From: JAJDXW01 sp965243335
GTDB lineage: Bacteria > Pseudomonadota > Gammaproteobacteria > HK1
DNA: 64,000 nucleotides
Direction: 5' to 3'
Assembly: GCA_965243335.1 (NCBI GenBank)
Contig: OZ251545.1
Location: 2,232,001 to 2,296,000, forward strand
The notes below the pieces were generated by a model that had not been told where the DNA came from, searched no databases, and saw only the letters and a list, made by a program, of their open reading frames with translations. Numbering within the stretch: the first letter of the stretch is position 1; the number at the start of each line of letters is the position of its first letter. The position numbers were made by a program, and so were the translations under genes. Of the stretch, positions 15,155 through 23,600 are shown piece by piece.

Positions 15155-17104
15155 ATGCCGAACATCACCCTTCCCGACGGGTCCGTCCGCCGGTTCGACG
15201 GTCCGGTGAGCGGGCTCGAGCTCGCCGAATCCATCGGCCGGGGGCTCGCCCGCGACGCAATCGCCCTCCGGGTCGCCGGCGAGCTTCGCGACCTCGCGAC
15301 CGTCATCGAGGCGGACACGAGCGCGGCCATCGTCACCCGCTCCGAGCCGGAAGGGGTCGACCTCCTGCGGCACGACGCGGCCCACGTCCTCGCCGAAGCG
15401 GTCAAGGAGCTCCATCCCGACGCGCAGGTCACCATCGGCCCCACGATCGAGGACGGCTTCTACTACGACTTCGCGCGGGACGAGCCGTTCACCCCCGACG
15501 ATCTCGAGCGGATCGAGGAGCGTATGCGCGAGATCGTGGCGCGGGACGAGCCCATTCGCCGCGAGGTCTGGAGCCGCGCCGACGCGGTGGAGTTCTTCCG
15601 CGGGATCGGCGAGGAGTACAAGGCGGAGATCGTCGAGAGCCTCCCCGACGGCGAAACGATCACCATCTATCGCCAGGGCGCGTTCACCGACCTCTGCCGC
15701 GGGCCGCACCTCCCGTCCACCGGCCGGCTCGGGACCGCGTTCAAGCTCACCAAGGTCGCGGGGGCGTACTGGCGCGGGGACCCGCGCAACCCCATGCTGC
15801 AACGGATCTACGGCACCGCGTGGCCGGACCCGAAGGCCTTGCGCGCGCACCTGCGGCGCCTCGAGGAAGCCGAGCGGCGCGACCACCGGAAGCTCGGGCG
15901 CCAGATGGACCTGTTCCACTTCCAGGAGGAGGCGCCGGGGGCGGTGTTCTGGCATCCGGACGGGTGGACCCTGTTCCAGGGCCTCATCGACTACATGCGC
16001 TCCCGGCAGGACGCGGCCGGCTACCAGGAGGTCAGCACCCCGGAGGTGATGGACCGGTCGCTGTGGGAGGCGTCCGGGCACTGGAGCACGTTCTCGGAGC
16101 ACATGTACACGACGCAGACCGAAGACGACCGCACGTTCGCCCTGAAGCCCATGAACTGCCCCGGCAGCCTCCAGGTCTTCAACCACGGCGTCAAGAGCTA
16201 CCGGGACCTGCCGCTTCGCATGAGCGAGTTCGGGAAGGTCCACCGCTACGAGCCGTCCGGCGCCCTGCACGGGCTGCTGCGGGTGCGCGCGTTCACCCAG
16301 GACGACGCCCACATCTACTGCGCCCCGGACCAGATCACCGACGAGTGCGGGGGGGTCTGCGAGCTCATCCTCGGCATCTACCGCGACTTCGGCTTCGAGG
16401 ACGTGCACATCAAGTTCGCGGACCGGCCGGAGAAGCGGGTCGGCTCGGACGAGATCTGGGACCGGGCCGAAGCCGCGCTCCGGGCGGCGGTCGAATCGAC
16501 CGGACTCGACTACACCGTCAACCCCGGCGAGGGGGCCTTCTACGGCCCGAAGCTGGAGTTCGTGCTGCGCGACGCGATCGGACGGGACTGGCAGTGCGGC
16601 ACGCTCCAGGTGGACCTCAACCTGCCGGAACGCCTCGGGGCGGCCTACGTCGGCGAGGACGGCCGCAAGCACGTCCCGGTGATGCTCCACCGGGCCCTGT
16701 TCGGGTCGCTGGAGCGGTTCGCCGGGATCCTCATCGAGCACTACGCGGGGAACCTTCCCCTGTGGCTCGCGCCGGTGCAGGCGGTGGTGGCCACGGTGGT
16801 CTCCGACGCCGACGACCACGCCCGCGAGTGCGCCCGCCGGCTGGAGGCGGCGGGCCTGCGCGCGCGGACCGACCTCCGCAACGAGACGATCTCCTACAAG
16901 GTGCGGCAGCACAGCCTCGAGAAGGCGCCCGCGATCCTGGTCGCGGGACGCAAGGAGGCGGAGGACGGCACGGTGACCGTGCGCCGGCTCGGGGTCCGGC
17001 GGCAGGAGACGATGCCGGTGGAGGCGGCGGTCGCCGCCCTCGCGGACGAGGCGGCCGCGAAGGCCCCGCCGCCGGGCATGGCTCTGCCGGAGGCCGCCGA
17101 CTGA
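15155..17104 (+). CDS. thrS: Threonine-tRNA ligase
   Basis: The 649-residue class II synthetase has an N-terminal TGS domain (about 1-62, starting MPNITLPDGSVRRFDGPVSG). The editing domain has the zinc-like 'HDAAHVLAEA' motif. The catalytic core includes 'MNCPGSLQVFNHGVKSYRDL' and 'RYEPSGALHGLLRVRAFTQD'. The C-terminal anticodon domain is followed by a short Ala-rich tail. It charges tRNA-Thr and clears Ser-tRNA-Thr. In most gammaproteobacteria thrS lies directly before infC on the same strand; here it points the other way, separated by 419 bases containing repeat copy C. Confidence 0.97.
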   Translation: MPNITLPDGSVRRFDGPVSGLELAESIGRGLARDAIALRVAGELRDLATVIEADTSAAIVTRSEPEGVDLLRHDAAHVLAEAVKELHPDAQVTIGPTIEDGFYYDFARDEPFTPDDLERIEERMREIVARDEPIRREVWSRADAVEFFRGIGEEYKAEIVESLPDGETITIYRQGAFTDLCRGPHLPSTGRLGTAFKLTKVAGAYWRGDPRNPMLQRIYGTAWPDPKALRAHLRRLEEAERRDHRKLGRQMDLFHFQEEAPGAVFWHPDGWTLFQGLIDYMRSRQDAAGYQEVSTPEVMDRSLWEASGHWSTFSEHMYTTQTEDDRTFALKPMNCPGSLQVFNHGVKSYRDLPLRMSEFGKVHRYEPSGALHGLLRVRAFTQDDAHIYCAPDQITDECGGVCELILGIYRDFGFEDVHIKFADRPEKRVGSDEIWDRAEAALRAAVESTGLDYTVNPGEGAFYGPKLEFVLRDAIGRDWQCGTLQVDLNLPERLGAAYVGEDGRKHVPVMLHRALFGSLERFAGILIEHYAGNLPLWLAPVQAVVATVVSDADDHARECARRLEAAGLRARTDLRNETISYKVRQHSLEKAPAILVAGRKEAEDGTVTVRRLGVRRQETMPVEAAVAALADEAAAKAPPPGMALPEAAD

Positions 17105-17118
17105 TCATCGCTCCGGAT

Positions 17119-17145
17119 CGCCCCGCGCCGCCCGGACGCGGGGCG
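17119..17145 (+). terminator. Hairpin after thrS
   Basis: A perfect 9-bp stem (CGCCCCGCG at 17119-17127 and CGCGGGGCG at 17137-17145) lies 15 bases after the thrS stop. There is no T-run, so it may act as a weak or Rho-assisted terminator. Confidence 0.45.
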
Positions 17146-17195
17146 GTCTGGCGCCCTGGCCCATCCATCATCAGCCCGCCAAGTTAGGGTTGACC

Positions 17196-17212
17196 GGGGG
17201 GGGGGGGGGGGG
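17196..17212. repeat. Homopolymer run of 17 G
   Basis: An uninterrupted run of 17 G lies between thrS and the next gene. Such runs are slippage-prone; no gene appears to start from it. The exact length may also be affected by sequencing. Confidence 0.8.
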
Positions 17213-17283
17213 ATACAAAAGGGCTGCGCCTCCGGCAAGAGCGCTCGCGCGGCCTGTCGGGCGTATGGAGGGTCCGGACGAGG

Positions 17284-17568
17284 ATGTCCGTACAGGTAGC
17301 GGAAAATCAGGGAGCAATCATCATCATCAGGATACTGAAGCGTACCGTACGAGCCATCTTTGGCAGGACGAATTCGCCGGGCCGCCAAGCTGGCGGCGAT
17401 TTCAACCGGGAGCTGGCCGACGCCGAGATGTCCCAGATCGCGGGGGCCGACCCGCCAGACGCGCCATACTACGGCAACGCGAGGGATTGGCATGAAGTCG
17501 CCACCCACGAGCAAAGAGGCCGGCTTGCATCGGCTTTGAGCAGACGGAGGATCAGGTTTCTCCGCTGA
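17284..17568 (+). CDS. Doubtful hypothetical protein, 94 aa
   Basis: This frame runs through a stretch whose GC content is lower than that of neighbouring genes. The product starts MSVQVAENQGAIIIIRILKR, and has no domain I recognise. No strong ribosome site precedes it, and the opposite strand is also open. It lies in an otherwise gene-poor gap of about 620 bases between thrS and the transporter. I list it only because nothing better explains the stretch. Confidence 0.2.
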   Translation: MSVQVAENQGAIIIIRILKRTVRAIFGRTNSPGRQAGGDFNRELADAEMSQIAGADPPDAPYYGNARDWHEVATHEQRGRLASALSRRRIRFLR

Positions 17569-17708
17569 ACCGGTCCTCGCCGAAGGCGGCGAGCGCCGGG
17601 TCTTTCCGGGAACGGCGCGTCTGTCGCCCCTCCTGTCCCGCCCGCATCCTCCCTTCTCCGCGCCGGCAGTGTGCGAGGCGCCTCATGCCTCACGCGGAGC
17701 CCGACGGG

Positions 17709-17765
17709 CGGGCGGCGGCCGCCGCCCTCACGGACGAGGCCGCCGTGAAGGCGGAGCCGGCGGGC
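17709..17765 (+). other. Sequence resembling the 3' end of thrS
   Basis: By eye, about 47 of these 57 bases match the last part of thrS (around 17018-17074). Both encode a similar Ala-rich tail in the same frame (AALADEAAAK versus AALTDEAAVK). It overlaps the last codons of the opposite-strand transporter gene. It may be a leftover of a tandem duplication or rearrangement; low-complexity chance similarity is possible. Confidence 0.35.
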
Positions 17766-18915
17766 GGGCGGTGAGGACGGCCGCGGCGGCGAGGGCGGCG
17801 GCGGCCAGCAGGGAAGGAAGCAGATAGCTGCCCCGCAGGTCGAAGAGCAGGCCCGCAACGAGCGGGCCGACGATCTGGCCCGACCCGAACGACGCGGTCA
17901 TCAGGGCGAGCGCGCGGCGCGGGTCGCCGGCGGACAGCAGGCGGCCGGTGATGAGGCCGAGGGCGGTGAGCCCCATGAACGTCCCGCCGAAGAGGCCCGT
18001 CGCCAGCAGCAGGAGCCGGACGTCGCCGGCGAGGACGCTGAGGGCGACCCCCGCCGCCTCGATCAGGCAGGCGGCGGCGAAGGCGCGTTCGTTCCCCCAG
18101 CGCCGCCCGGCCCAGGTCCACAGGAGCACCGACGGGGCCGCGGCCAGGCCGACCCAGAGCCACACCAGATGCTCCGCCGTCCGCAGGACGGGGTCCGCCC
18201 GCACCATGTCGGAGACGAAGGTGGCGGTGATCACGTAGGCGAAGCCGAACAGGCCGTAGGCGAGGAGGAACCGGCGGAGGCGATCGCGGCCCCCGGCGTC
18301 CCCACCGGCCGCGGGCCGGCCGGCGCGCTCCGAAGGCGAGACCCCCTCCCCTCTCGGGGCCAAGCACCATACCGGTAGCAACGCCGCAGCCGCGACCGCC
18401 CCGCTTGCGATCCACAGGCGCTGCCAGTCGCCGCCCCCCGCGGCGGCGGAGACCGTCAGGGACGAGATCGCGATCCCCCCGCCGACCCCCGCGTAGAGCA
18501 TCGCCGCCCAGCCGGAGCGGCCCATCGCGGACAGCCGGTCGAGGACGAGGGCCGAGGCGAAGACCATCACCAGCGCGCTCGCGGCCCCGCCCGCGAAGCG
18601 AAGGACGAGAAACGGGCCGAGCGAGGCGGCGAAGCCCATCGCGCCGGTGGTGAGCGCGCTCACCGCCAGGGCCCCGAGCAGCCACGAACGCCGGCTGCCG
18701 GGCACGTTCCCCCTCGCGGCGGCGAGCGCGCCGAGCAGGTAGCCGAGGAAGTTCGCCGACGCGACGAGGCCGGCTTCGGACTTGCTGATCCCGAGGCCCG
18801 CGGCCATGTACGGCAGGATCGGGGTATAGACGAAGCGCCCGATGCCGAGGGCGGCGGCAAGCGCCAGGAAGCCGCCGAGGGCCGGCGCGGCGGGATGGCG
18901 GTGGAGCGACTTCAC
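17728..18915 (-). CDS. YbfB/YjiJ-family MFS transporter
   Basis: The 395-residue membrane protein has about twelve hydrophobic spans. Its N-terminus reads 'GGFLALAAALGIGRFVYTPI', then 'GLGISKSEAGLVASANFLGY', matching the YbfB/YjiJ (formerly DUF1228) branch of the major facilitator superfamily. A charged cytoplasmic loop of about 35 residues near position 200 separates the two six-helix halves. The substrate of the family is unsettled. Its 3' end overlaps the thrS-like sequence. It is monocistronic. Confidence 0.85.
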   Translation of the reverse strand: MKSLHRHPAAPALGGFLALAAALGIGRFVYTPILPYMAAGLGISKSEAGLVASANFLGYLLGALAAARGNVPGSRRSWLLGALAVSALTTGAMGFAASLGPFLVLRFAGGAASALVMVFASALVLDRLSAMGRSGWAAMLYAGVGGGIAISSLTVSAAAGGGDWQRLWIASGAVAAAALLPVWCLAPRGEGVSPSERAGRPAAGGDAGGRDRLRRFLLAYGLFGFAYVITATFVSDMVRADPVLRTAEHLVWLWVGLAAAPSVLLWTWAGRRWGNERAFAAACLIEAAGVALSVLAGDVRLLLLATGLFGGTFMGLTALGLITGRLLSAGDPRRALALMTASFGSGQIVGPLVAGLLFDLRGSYLLPSLLAAAALAAAAVLTARPPAPPSRRPRP

Positions 18916-19112
18916 GACCGGCGGCGCCTTCGGTCACGTCCCGCCGGCCGTCACCCGCCCGGCCGAATCGGCGCTTCAGGCCAAGCCGGCGCCTGCGGCC
19001 GCGGTGTTTCCCCGCCCGGGCCGTCTGGAAGCCGCCGCGGCGCAAGCCAGCCACGACCACCGTCTGGGGGGCCGCGTCAGCGGGCGGGGCCGGCAGAGGC
19101 GACGAGAAGCAG
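18916..19112. other. Spacer between transporter and tRNA-Val
   Basis: No gene, repeat or RNA structure that I can identify. It should contain the promoter of the leftward transporter. Confidence 0.4.
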
Positions 19113-19187
19113 TGGTAGGCGCGGCTGGGATTGAACCAGCGACCCCTACCATGTCAAGGTAGTGCTCTACCACTGAGCTACGCGCCT
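19113..19187 (-). tRNA. tRNA-Val(GAC)
   Basis: The reverse strand folds into a full cloverleaf starting AGGCGCGTAGCTCAG and ending with an encoded CCA. The anticodon arm CTACC/GGTAG holds the loop TTGACAT, so the anticodon is GAC. The T-arm GGTTCAATCC is canonical. Confidence 0.95.
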
Positions 19188-19198
19188 GGCCGATGCGA

Positions 19199-19227
19199 AG
19201 GATACCGGCAAGCGCGCGCGCGGGCAA
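19199..19227 (-). promoter_or_regulatory. tRNA-Val promoter
   Basis: On the reverse strand TTGCCC (19227-19222), a 17-base spacer and TATCCT (19204-19199) form a good sigma70 promoter about a dozen bases before the tRNA. The ISAs1 element begins 20 bases upstream of the -35 box, so the insertion just spared it. Confidence 0.6.
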
Positions 19228-20119
19228 TCCTTCCCTCCCCCTCCCCCAGGGCAATCGCTTTTGGGTTCGCTCACATCCGCCGCCGGGTGGAGCGGATCAT
19301 GTCGAGGAGGAAGTCGTAGCTCCACGAGGCGTGGAGGAACTTCGAGCGCATGGACATCTTGCCGGGGTGCATGCGGGCGATGTTCAGCGCCAGCCGGCGC
19401 ATCACCGCGAGGCAGTGGGCGCCGTTGCCTTTGCGGTTGCGCGCCTGGTCCTCGTCCATCGTCACGTCCAGCACCCAGTGCAAGCTGTTCTCGATGGCCC
19501 AATGGGCGCGCACCACGCGCCCGAAGCGCTCGGCGGACATCGGCGCACTCAGCAGGTAGTAGCGCGTCTCCTTGCTGTCGTTGCCTTTCACGTGCCGCTC
19601 GGCGACCACCCCCGCTTTCGCGGGGGCAGGCTCTTGCCGATGGCCGAGAGGCCGGGCCAGTCATGGCGTTGTTGCAGCCAGCCGACCTCGTGGCAGACAC
19701 TGGCCGTGCGCCGCTCGACGCGCCCGTGACCCTTGCCAACCTCTTGATGAACAAAGACCTTCTCCGGCTTCGGAGGATGATCGAAGTACTCCGCAACATC
19801 TGCGTGCAGCGTCTCCTGGTTGCCCTTGAGCGCCAGTGCGTAGTCGCCGCTACGCGCCACCACCGCCGCCGCCGTCTCGCGCTGCGCGTGCATCGCGTCC
19901 GCCGTCACCACCCGGCCCTTCACGTCCAGCAGTTCCAGCAGCTTGGGCAGCGCCGGGATCTCGTTCGACTTCCCCTCCACCGCCAACTGCGCCAGCGTCA
20001 GCTTCGCCTGCGCCGAGAACGCCTGCACCAGATGCAGCGACGAGCGACGCGCCGCATCCTCGAACTGAAGTTGCCCCGGTTTGGTGGACACCTGAACATT
20101 GTGCAGAGGAGGTGTCCAG

Positions 20120-20434
20120 ATGGCAGAAAGACGCGTCGCCTACGCGCCGGAGTACCGGCGCCAGATGGTGGAGCTGGTTCGGGCGGGCCGCACGCCCGGG
20201 GAGCTGGCTCGGGAGTTCGAGTGCTCGGCGCAGGCGATCCGCAACTGGGTGCGTCAGTCGGACCGCGACGAGGGTCGTCGCGAGGACGGTCTGACGAGCG
20301 CCGAGCGTGAGGAGTTGCGTCGGCTGCGGCGGGAGAATCGCCAGCTTCGTGAAGAGCGGGAGATCCTGAAAAAAGCCGCGGCTTGGTTCGCTCGGGAGAC
20401 CGGGACGGTGCCCGGGAGGTCTTCGAGCTCGTGA
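20120..20434 (+). CDS. IS3 transposase OrfA
   Basis: The 104-residue protein has an HTH_Tnp_1 helix-turn-helix ('YAPEYRRQMVELVRAGRTPG' to 'SAQAIRNWVRQ') and a C-terminal leucine-zipper-like stretch ending LREEREILKKAAAWF. A run of six A at 20369-20374 in its last part is the expected -1 slippage site that produces the OrfAB fusion. The ATG follows an AGGAGGTG ribosome site. Confidence 0.93.
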   Translation: MAERRVAYAPEYRRQMVELVRAGRTPGELAREFECSAQAIRNWVRQSDRDEGRREDGLTSAEREELRRLRRENRQLREEREILKKAAAWFARETGTVPGRSSSS

Positions 20435-21399
20435 GAGCGAACCGAGCCGAACATCAGGTGGCCACGATGTGCCGGGTGCTGGGTGTCTCCCCCAGCGGGT
20501 ACTATGCGTGGCGGGGGCGGGGGCGCTCGCGTCGCGCCCGGGACGACGACCGGTTACGCGGCGAGGTCCGGGCGGCCCACGAGCGTTCACGAGGGACCTA
20601 TGGCGCGCCTCGGGTTCATGCCGAACTCGCAGCTCGGGGCCGTGCGGTGGGCCGCAAGCGCGTTGCACGGCTGATGCGTGAACAGGGGTTGGCGGGGGTG
20701 AGCCGGCGCCGGGGCACGCGCACGACACGCCCCGATCCGGGCCGGCGGGCAGCGCCGGACCTGGTCCAGCGATGCTTCCAGGCCCAAGCCCCCGACCGGC
20801 TCTGGGTGGCCGACATCACCTACGTGCCGACCTGGGCGGGGTTCGTGTTCCTGGCCGTGGTGCTCGACGTGTTCAGCCGCCGCATCGTGGGATGGGCGAT
20901 GGCGGACCATCTTCGCACCGAGCTGGTCCTCGATGCGCTGAACATGGCCGCCACGCAGCGCCGCCCCACGGCCGTGATCCATCACTCCGACCAGGGCACG
21001 CAGTACACCTCGCTCGCGTTCGGCCACCGCTGTCGGGAGATGGGGGTGCGTCCCTCGACCGGCTCCGCGGGCGACTGCTACGACAACGCCATGGCCGAGA
21101 GCTTCTTCGCCACGCTCGAATGCGAACTCATCGACCGGCGGTCGTTGCGCACCCGAGCCGAAGCGAAGATGGCCCTGTTCGACTTCATCGAAGGCTGGTA
21201 CAACCCCCATCGGCGGCACTCCGCCCTGGGCTATCTCAGCCCCAACGACTTCGAGCGCGCCGCGAGCGCGCGAGACGGGGTCCCAAACCACCCTCGGTGC
21301 AGACCCCCAGACCCCGGGATCGAGCACAATCTACCCTTACCGGCTCTCGCCCATCACCGCACCGGCGAAAGCCTTCAACCGTCCACCAGATCGGGGTAA
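20383..21399 (+). CDS. IS3 transposase OrfB (DDE integrase core)
   Basis: The frame is -1 relative to OrfA and overlaps its end, so translation probably occurs as an OrfAB fusion. It contains the HTH_21 segment ('RGTYGAPRVHAELAARG') and an rve catalytic core with the DDE triad: Asp in 'LWVADITYVPTW', Asp in 'IHHSDQGTQYTS', and Glu in 'NAMAESFFATLECELI'. The C-terminus 'WYNPHRRHSALGYLSP' is typical. The last 35 residues extend towards the element's end and are not conserved. Confidence 0.93.
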   Translation: MVRSGDRDGAREVFELVRANRAEHQVATMCRVLGVSPSGYYAWRGRGRSRRARDDDRLRGEVRAAHERSRGTYGAPRVHAELAARGRAVGRKRVARLMREQGLAGVSRRRGTRTTRPDPGRRAAPDLVQRCFQAQAPDRLWVADITYVPTWAGFVFLAVVLDVFSRRIVGWAMADHLRTELVLDALNMAATQRRPTAVIHHSDQGTQYTSLAFGHRCREMGVRPSTGSAGDCYDNAMAESFFATLECELIDRRSLRTRAEAKMALFDFIEGWYNPHRRHSALGYLSPNDFERAASARDGVPNHPRCRPPDPGIEHNLPLPALAHHRTGESLQPSTRSG

Positions 21400-21833
21400 G
21401 TCCAAACGAGCGCCGTAACGCCTTGCCATCCACCGCCACCACATCGCCCAGCGCATCCCCCCAATCCTGCGCCATGCGAAGCAACGCCGTGCCCAACCCC
21501 GACGGACACAGCGCCTTGAACAGATCCGAGAACGCATCGTGGCTCGGAATCCCGTGCCCGAGCTTCATGAACTCCCGCAGCCTCGGCTCCCAAGCGCGCC
21601 CGAACGACTCCATGTCCACGCAGGTCCGACCACCGGTCAGCATCGACAGAAGGCCGATTATCAACATTTCGTGCAGGTCATGGCGCGTGGCGTTGCTGCG
21701 CCGTGGATCTTCAACCCCTTGAAAAAGCTCGCAAAGCTCCTTCATCGCAACTCTCCGTCCGGCGACTGAGGAGCCTAGCTTGACCGATTCACGTCCTCAT
21801 CGGTAGCCGCAAAATCCTAAAGCGATTGCCCTG

Positions 21834-22227
21834 CCCCCTCCCCCGTCCGGGGGCGCCCCCTCCTCTGCCGCTCCCATATCCTCGGCAGTCCTCCGCCGGC
21901 CGGGGCGGAAGGCGCGCCGCGGCGCGACCGGTTGGCGACCCGCTCGCGCGGATCGGACGGCCTTCGGTCCGCGCCGTCCTGCCCGCGGTTGCCGCCGGTC
22001 ACGGCGCCCGCGTCACCGGCCCCGACCTCCACCGGCACGCAGTCCCCGAATCACCGACACCGGCGGACCTTCCCCACTCGTCCCGGTTCCTGCCCTCGCG
22101 CTGGGTGATGCTCGCCGGATGCCCCGCCCCGCCGCGCGGCAGTCCATGCGCCGCGCGGTTCGATTGTGGAACCCGGGGGTGATGTACCATCGCTCGACGG
22201 TTCCACTGCCTTGAAAGGAGGGCAGCC
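21834..22227. other. Intergenic region upstream of TRAP gene
   Basis: No gene is supported here. The last 30 bases hold the ribosome site GAAAGGAGGGCAG for the TRAP binding protein. A promoter was expected but no strong pair of boxes stands out. Confidence 0.4.
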
Positions 22228-23304
22228 ATGTTCGGAAACCACATGAGAACCATCGCCGCCGCCGGCGTCGCCGGTACTCTGGCCGCCACCGCCACGCTCG
22301 ATGCAGACGCGGCAGAGCGGGTCCGATGGAAGATGCAGAGCGCCTACGGAAGCACCATCTCCCATCTCGGACCCGCCGCACACCGGTTCGTGGAGCGGGT
22401 CAGCACGATGTCGGAAGGGGGTTTCCAGATCAAGTTCTACGAACCCAACGCCCTGGTGCCGAGCCTCGAGATCTTCGACGCCGTGTCGAAGGGCTCGGTC
22501 GATTCGGGCTGGACCACACCCGGCTTCCACGTCGGCAAGCTCGGGGTGGCGATCTCCTTCTTCGGCTCGGTCCCGTTCGGGCCCCAGATCGGCGAGTACA
22601 TGGCCTGGAAGTGGTTCGGGGGCGGCCACGAGCTCCGCGAGGAGCTCTACCGCCCGCACGGGGTGACCGCGATCGACAACCTCTGCCTCGGCCCGGAGAC
22701 CTCGGGTTGGTTCAAGGAAGAGATCACGGACCCGGCCGAGCAGCTCAAGGGGCTCAAGATGCGTTTCTTCGGCCTCGGGGCGCTGGTGATGCAGCGGATG
22801 GGCGTCTCCACCCAGTTGCTCGCCGGCGCGGACATCTACCCGGCCCTCGAGCGCGGGGTCATCGACGCGACCGAGTTCTCGATGCCCACCATCGACATCA
22901 ACTACGGCTTCTACCAGATCGCCAAGAACAACTACTACCCCGGCTGGCACCAGCAGGTCTCGTGCAACGAGTACCTGATGAACAAGGCCGCGTACGACGC
23001 CCTTCCCGAGTCGTACCGGGCCATGATCCAGTCGGCGGCGACGGAACAGGTGATCTTCACCTACGCCGAGACCGAGGCCGCCAACCCGAAGGCGATGCTG
23101 GAGATGAAGGAGAAGTACGGCGTCACCAACCGCCGCTGGGCCGACGAGACCCTGGCCACCCTGGAACGGCACTGGCTCGCGGTGCTGGAGGAGGAAGCCG
23201 CCAAGGATCCGACCTGGAAGAAGATCTCGGACAGCTACCTCGGCTGGCGCAAGCTCTACCGCATCTGGGGTGACGCCCAGGCGCTCAAGGGCTCCTACCA
23301 GTAA
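22228..23304 (+). CDS. TRAP transporter substrate-binding protein (DctP family)
   Basis: The 358-residue protein has a short signal peptide (about 1-29) ending in an Ala-rich site. The mature part starts with 'VRWKMQSAYGSTISHLGPAA', close to TakP-like binding proteins for 2-oxo acids and other carboxylates. The family's central 'KGLKMRFFGLGALVMQRMG' includes the Arg that contacts the substrate carboxylate, and the ligand-gating 'LERGVIDATEFSMP' follows. The protein would be periplasmic and deliver substrate to DctQM-type membrane subunits, which are absent from the window. It is an orphan flanked by the IS remnant and a large terminator hairpin. Confidence 0.9.
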   Translation: MFGNHMRTIAAAGVAGTLAATATLDADAAERVRWKMQSAYGSTISHLGPAAHRFVERVSTMSEGGFQIKFYEPNALVPSLEIFDAVSKGSVDSGWTTPGFHVGKLGVAISFFGSVPFGPQIGEYMAWKWFGGGHELREELYRPHGVTAIDNLCLGPETSGWFKEEITDPAEQLKGLKMRFFGLGALVMQRMGVSTQLLAGADIYPALERGVIDATEFSMPTIDINYGFYQIAKNNYYPGWHQQVSCNEYLMNKAAYDALPESYRAMIQSAATEQVIFTYAETEAANPKAMLEMKEKYGVTNRRWADETLATLERHWLAVLEEEAAKDPTWKKISDSYLGWRKLYRIWGDAQALKGSYQ

Positions 23305-23311
23305 CGGATCA

Positions 23312-23355
23312 GGCGCGCGGCCGCCCCCTCGTTGCGGCCGGGGCGGCCGCGCGCC
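23312..23355 (+). terminator. Terminator hairpin after TRAP gene
   Basis: A perfect 16-bp GC stem (GGCGCGCGGCCGCCCC and its complement, arms 23312-23327 and 23340-23355) follows the stop by seven bases. There is no T-run. Confidence 0.6.
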
Positions 23356-23443
23356 GATACCGGAGAGAATCGGACCGGGGAACCGAGCGCCAACGCGCCC
23401 TTCCCGAACCCGGCGGCGCTTGGCGCCACGGATCCGTCAGCTC

Positions 23444-23480
23444 GCGCACCGCCCGGCGACCCCGCCGCCGGGCGGTGCGC
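23444..23480 (-). terminator. Hairpin downstream of uvrB
   Basis: A perfect 15-bp stem (arms 23444-23458 and 23466-23480, GCGCACCGCCCGGCG and complement) with a 7-base loop lies between the convergent TRAP and uvrB genes. It may terminate uvrB or work in both directions. No T-run is present. Confidence 0.5.
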
Positions 23481-23600
23481 CGCAACGGCGCCGAGGACGG
23501 GGTCGACGCCCGGAAACGGTTCGGCTGTTCGGAAGAGCGCCCGCCCCCCGGCAGGATCCGCGGGCGGCAGGCGGCGGGCGGCCCACCGCCCGCGCGGCGC

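Larger units (their letters stand above)
20066..21404 (+). mobile_element. IS3-family insertion sequence inside ISAs1
   Basis: The 1339-bp element has imperfect inverted ends (TGAAGTTGCCCCGGTTTGG on the left, TGGACTTACCCCGATCTGG read inward from the right), sharing a TGGTGGAC block. It is flanked by the 3-bp target duplication AAC (20063-20065 and 21405-21407). Excising it with one AAC restores the ISAs1 codons for RRSFED exactly. Both transposase frames are open, so the copy may be active. Confidence 0.93.
19271..21745 (-). pseudogene. ISAs1 transposase, frameshifted and split by IS3
   Basis: Read from 21745 leftward, the N-terminal third has the DDE_Tnp_1-associated domain ('HDLHEMLIIGLLSMLTGGRT') and reaches 'VAVDGKALRRSF'. 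The frame is then cut by the IS3 element. It resumes at 20062 with EDAARRSSLHLVQAF, 'AVEGKSNEIPALPKLLELLD' and 'VVTADAMHAQRETA'. Around 19600 a short GC-rich palindrome coincides with a frameshift. The last part, 'VVRAHWAIENSLHWVLDVTM' with the catalytic Glu, is in another frame. The original reading frame can be rebuilt across the IS3 junction, so the two breaks are separate events. Confidence 0.9.
19247..21833 (-). mobile_element. ISAs1-family insertion sequence, interrupted
   Basis: The ends are inverted repeats starting CAGGGCAATCGCTTT on both sides, flanked by a 10-bp direct repeat CCCCCTCCCC. Removing the nested IS3 element and one copy of its 3-bp duplication leaves an element of about 1.25 kb, normal for the family. 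The transposase inside is broken twice (frameshift and insertion), so the copy cannot move by itself. Confidence 0.88.
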
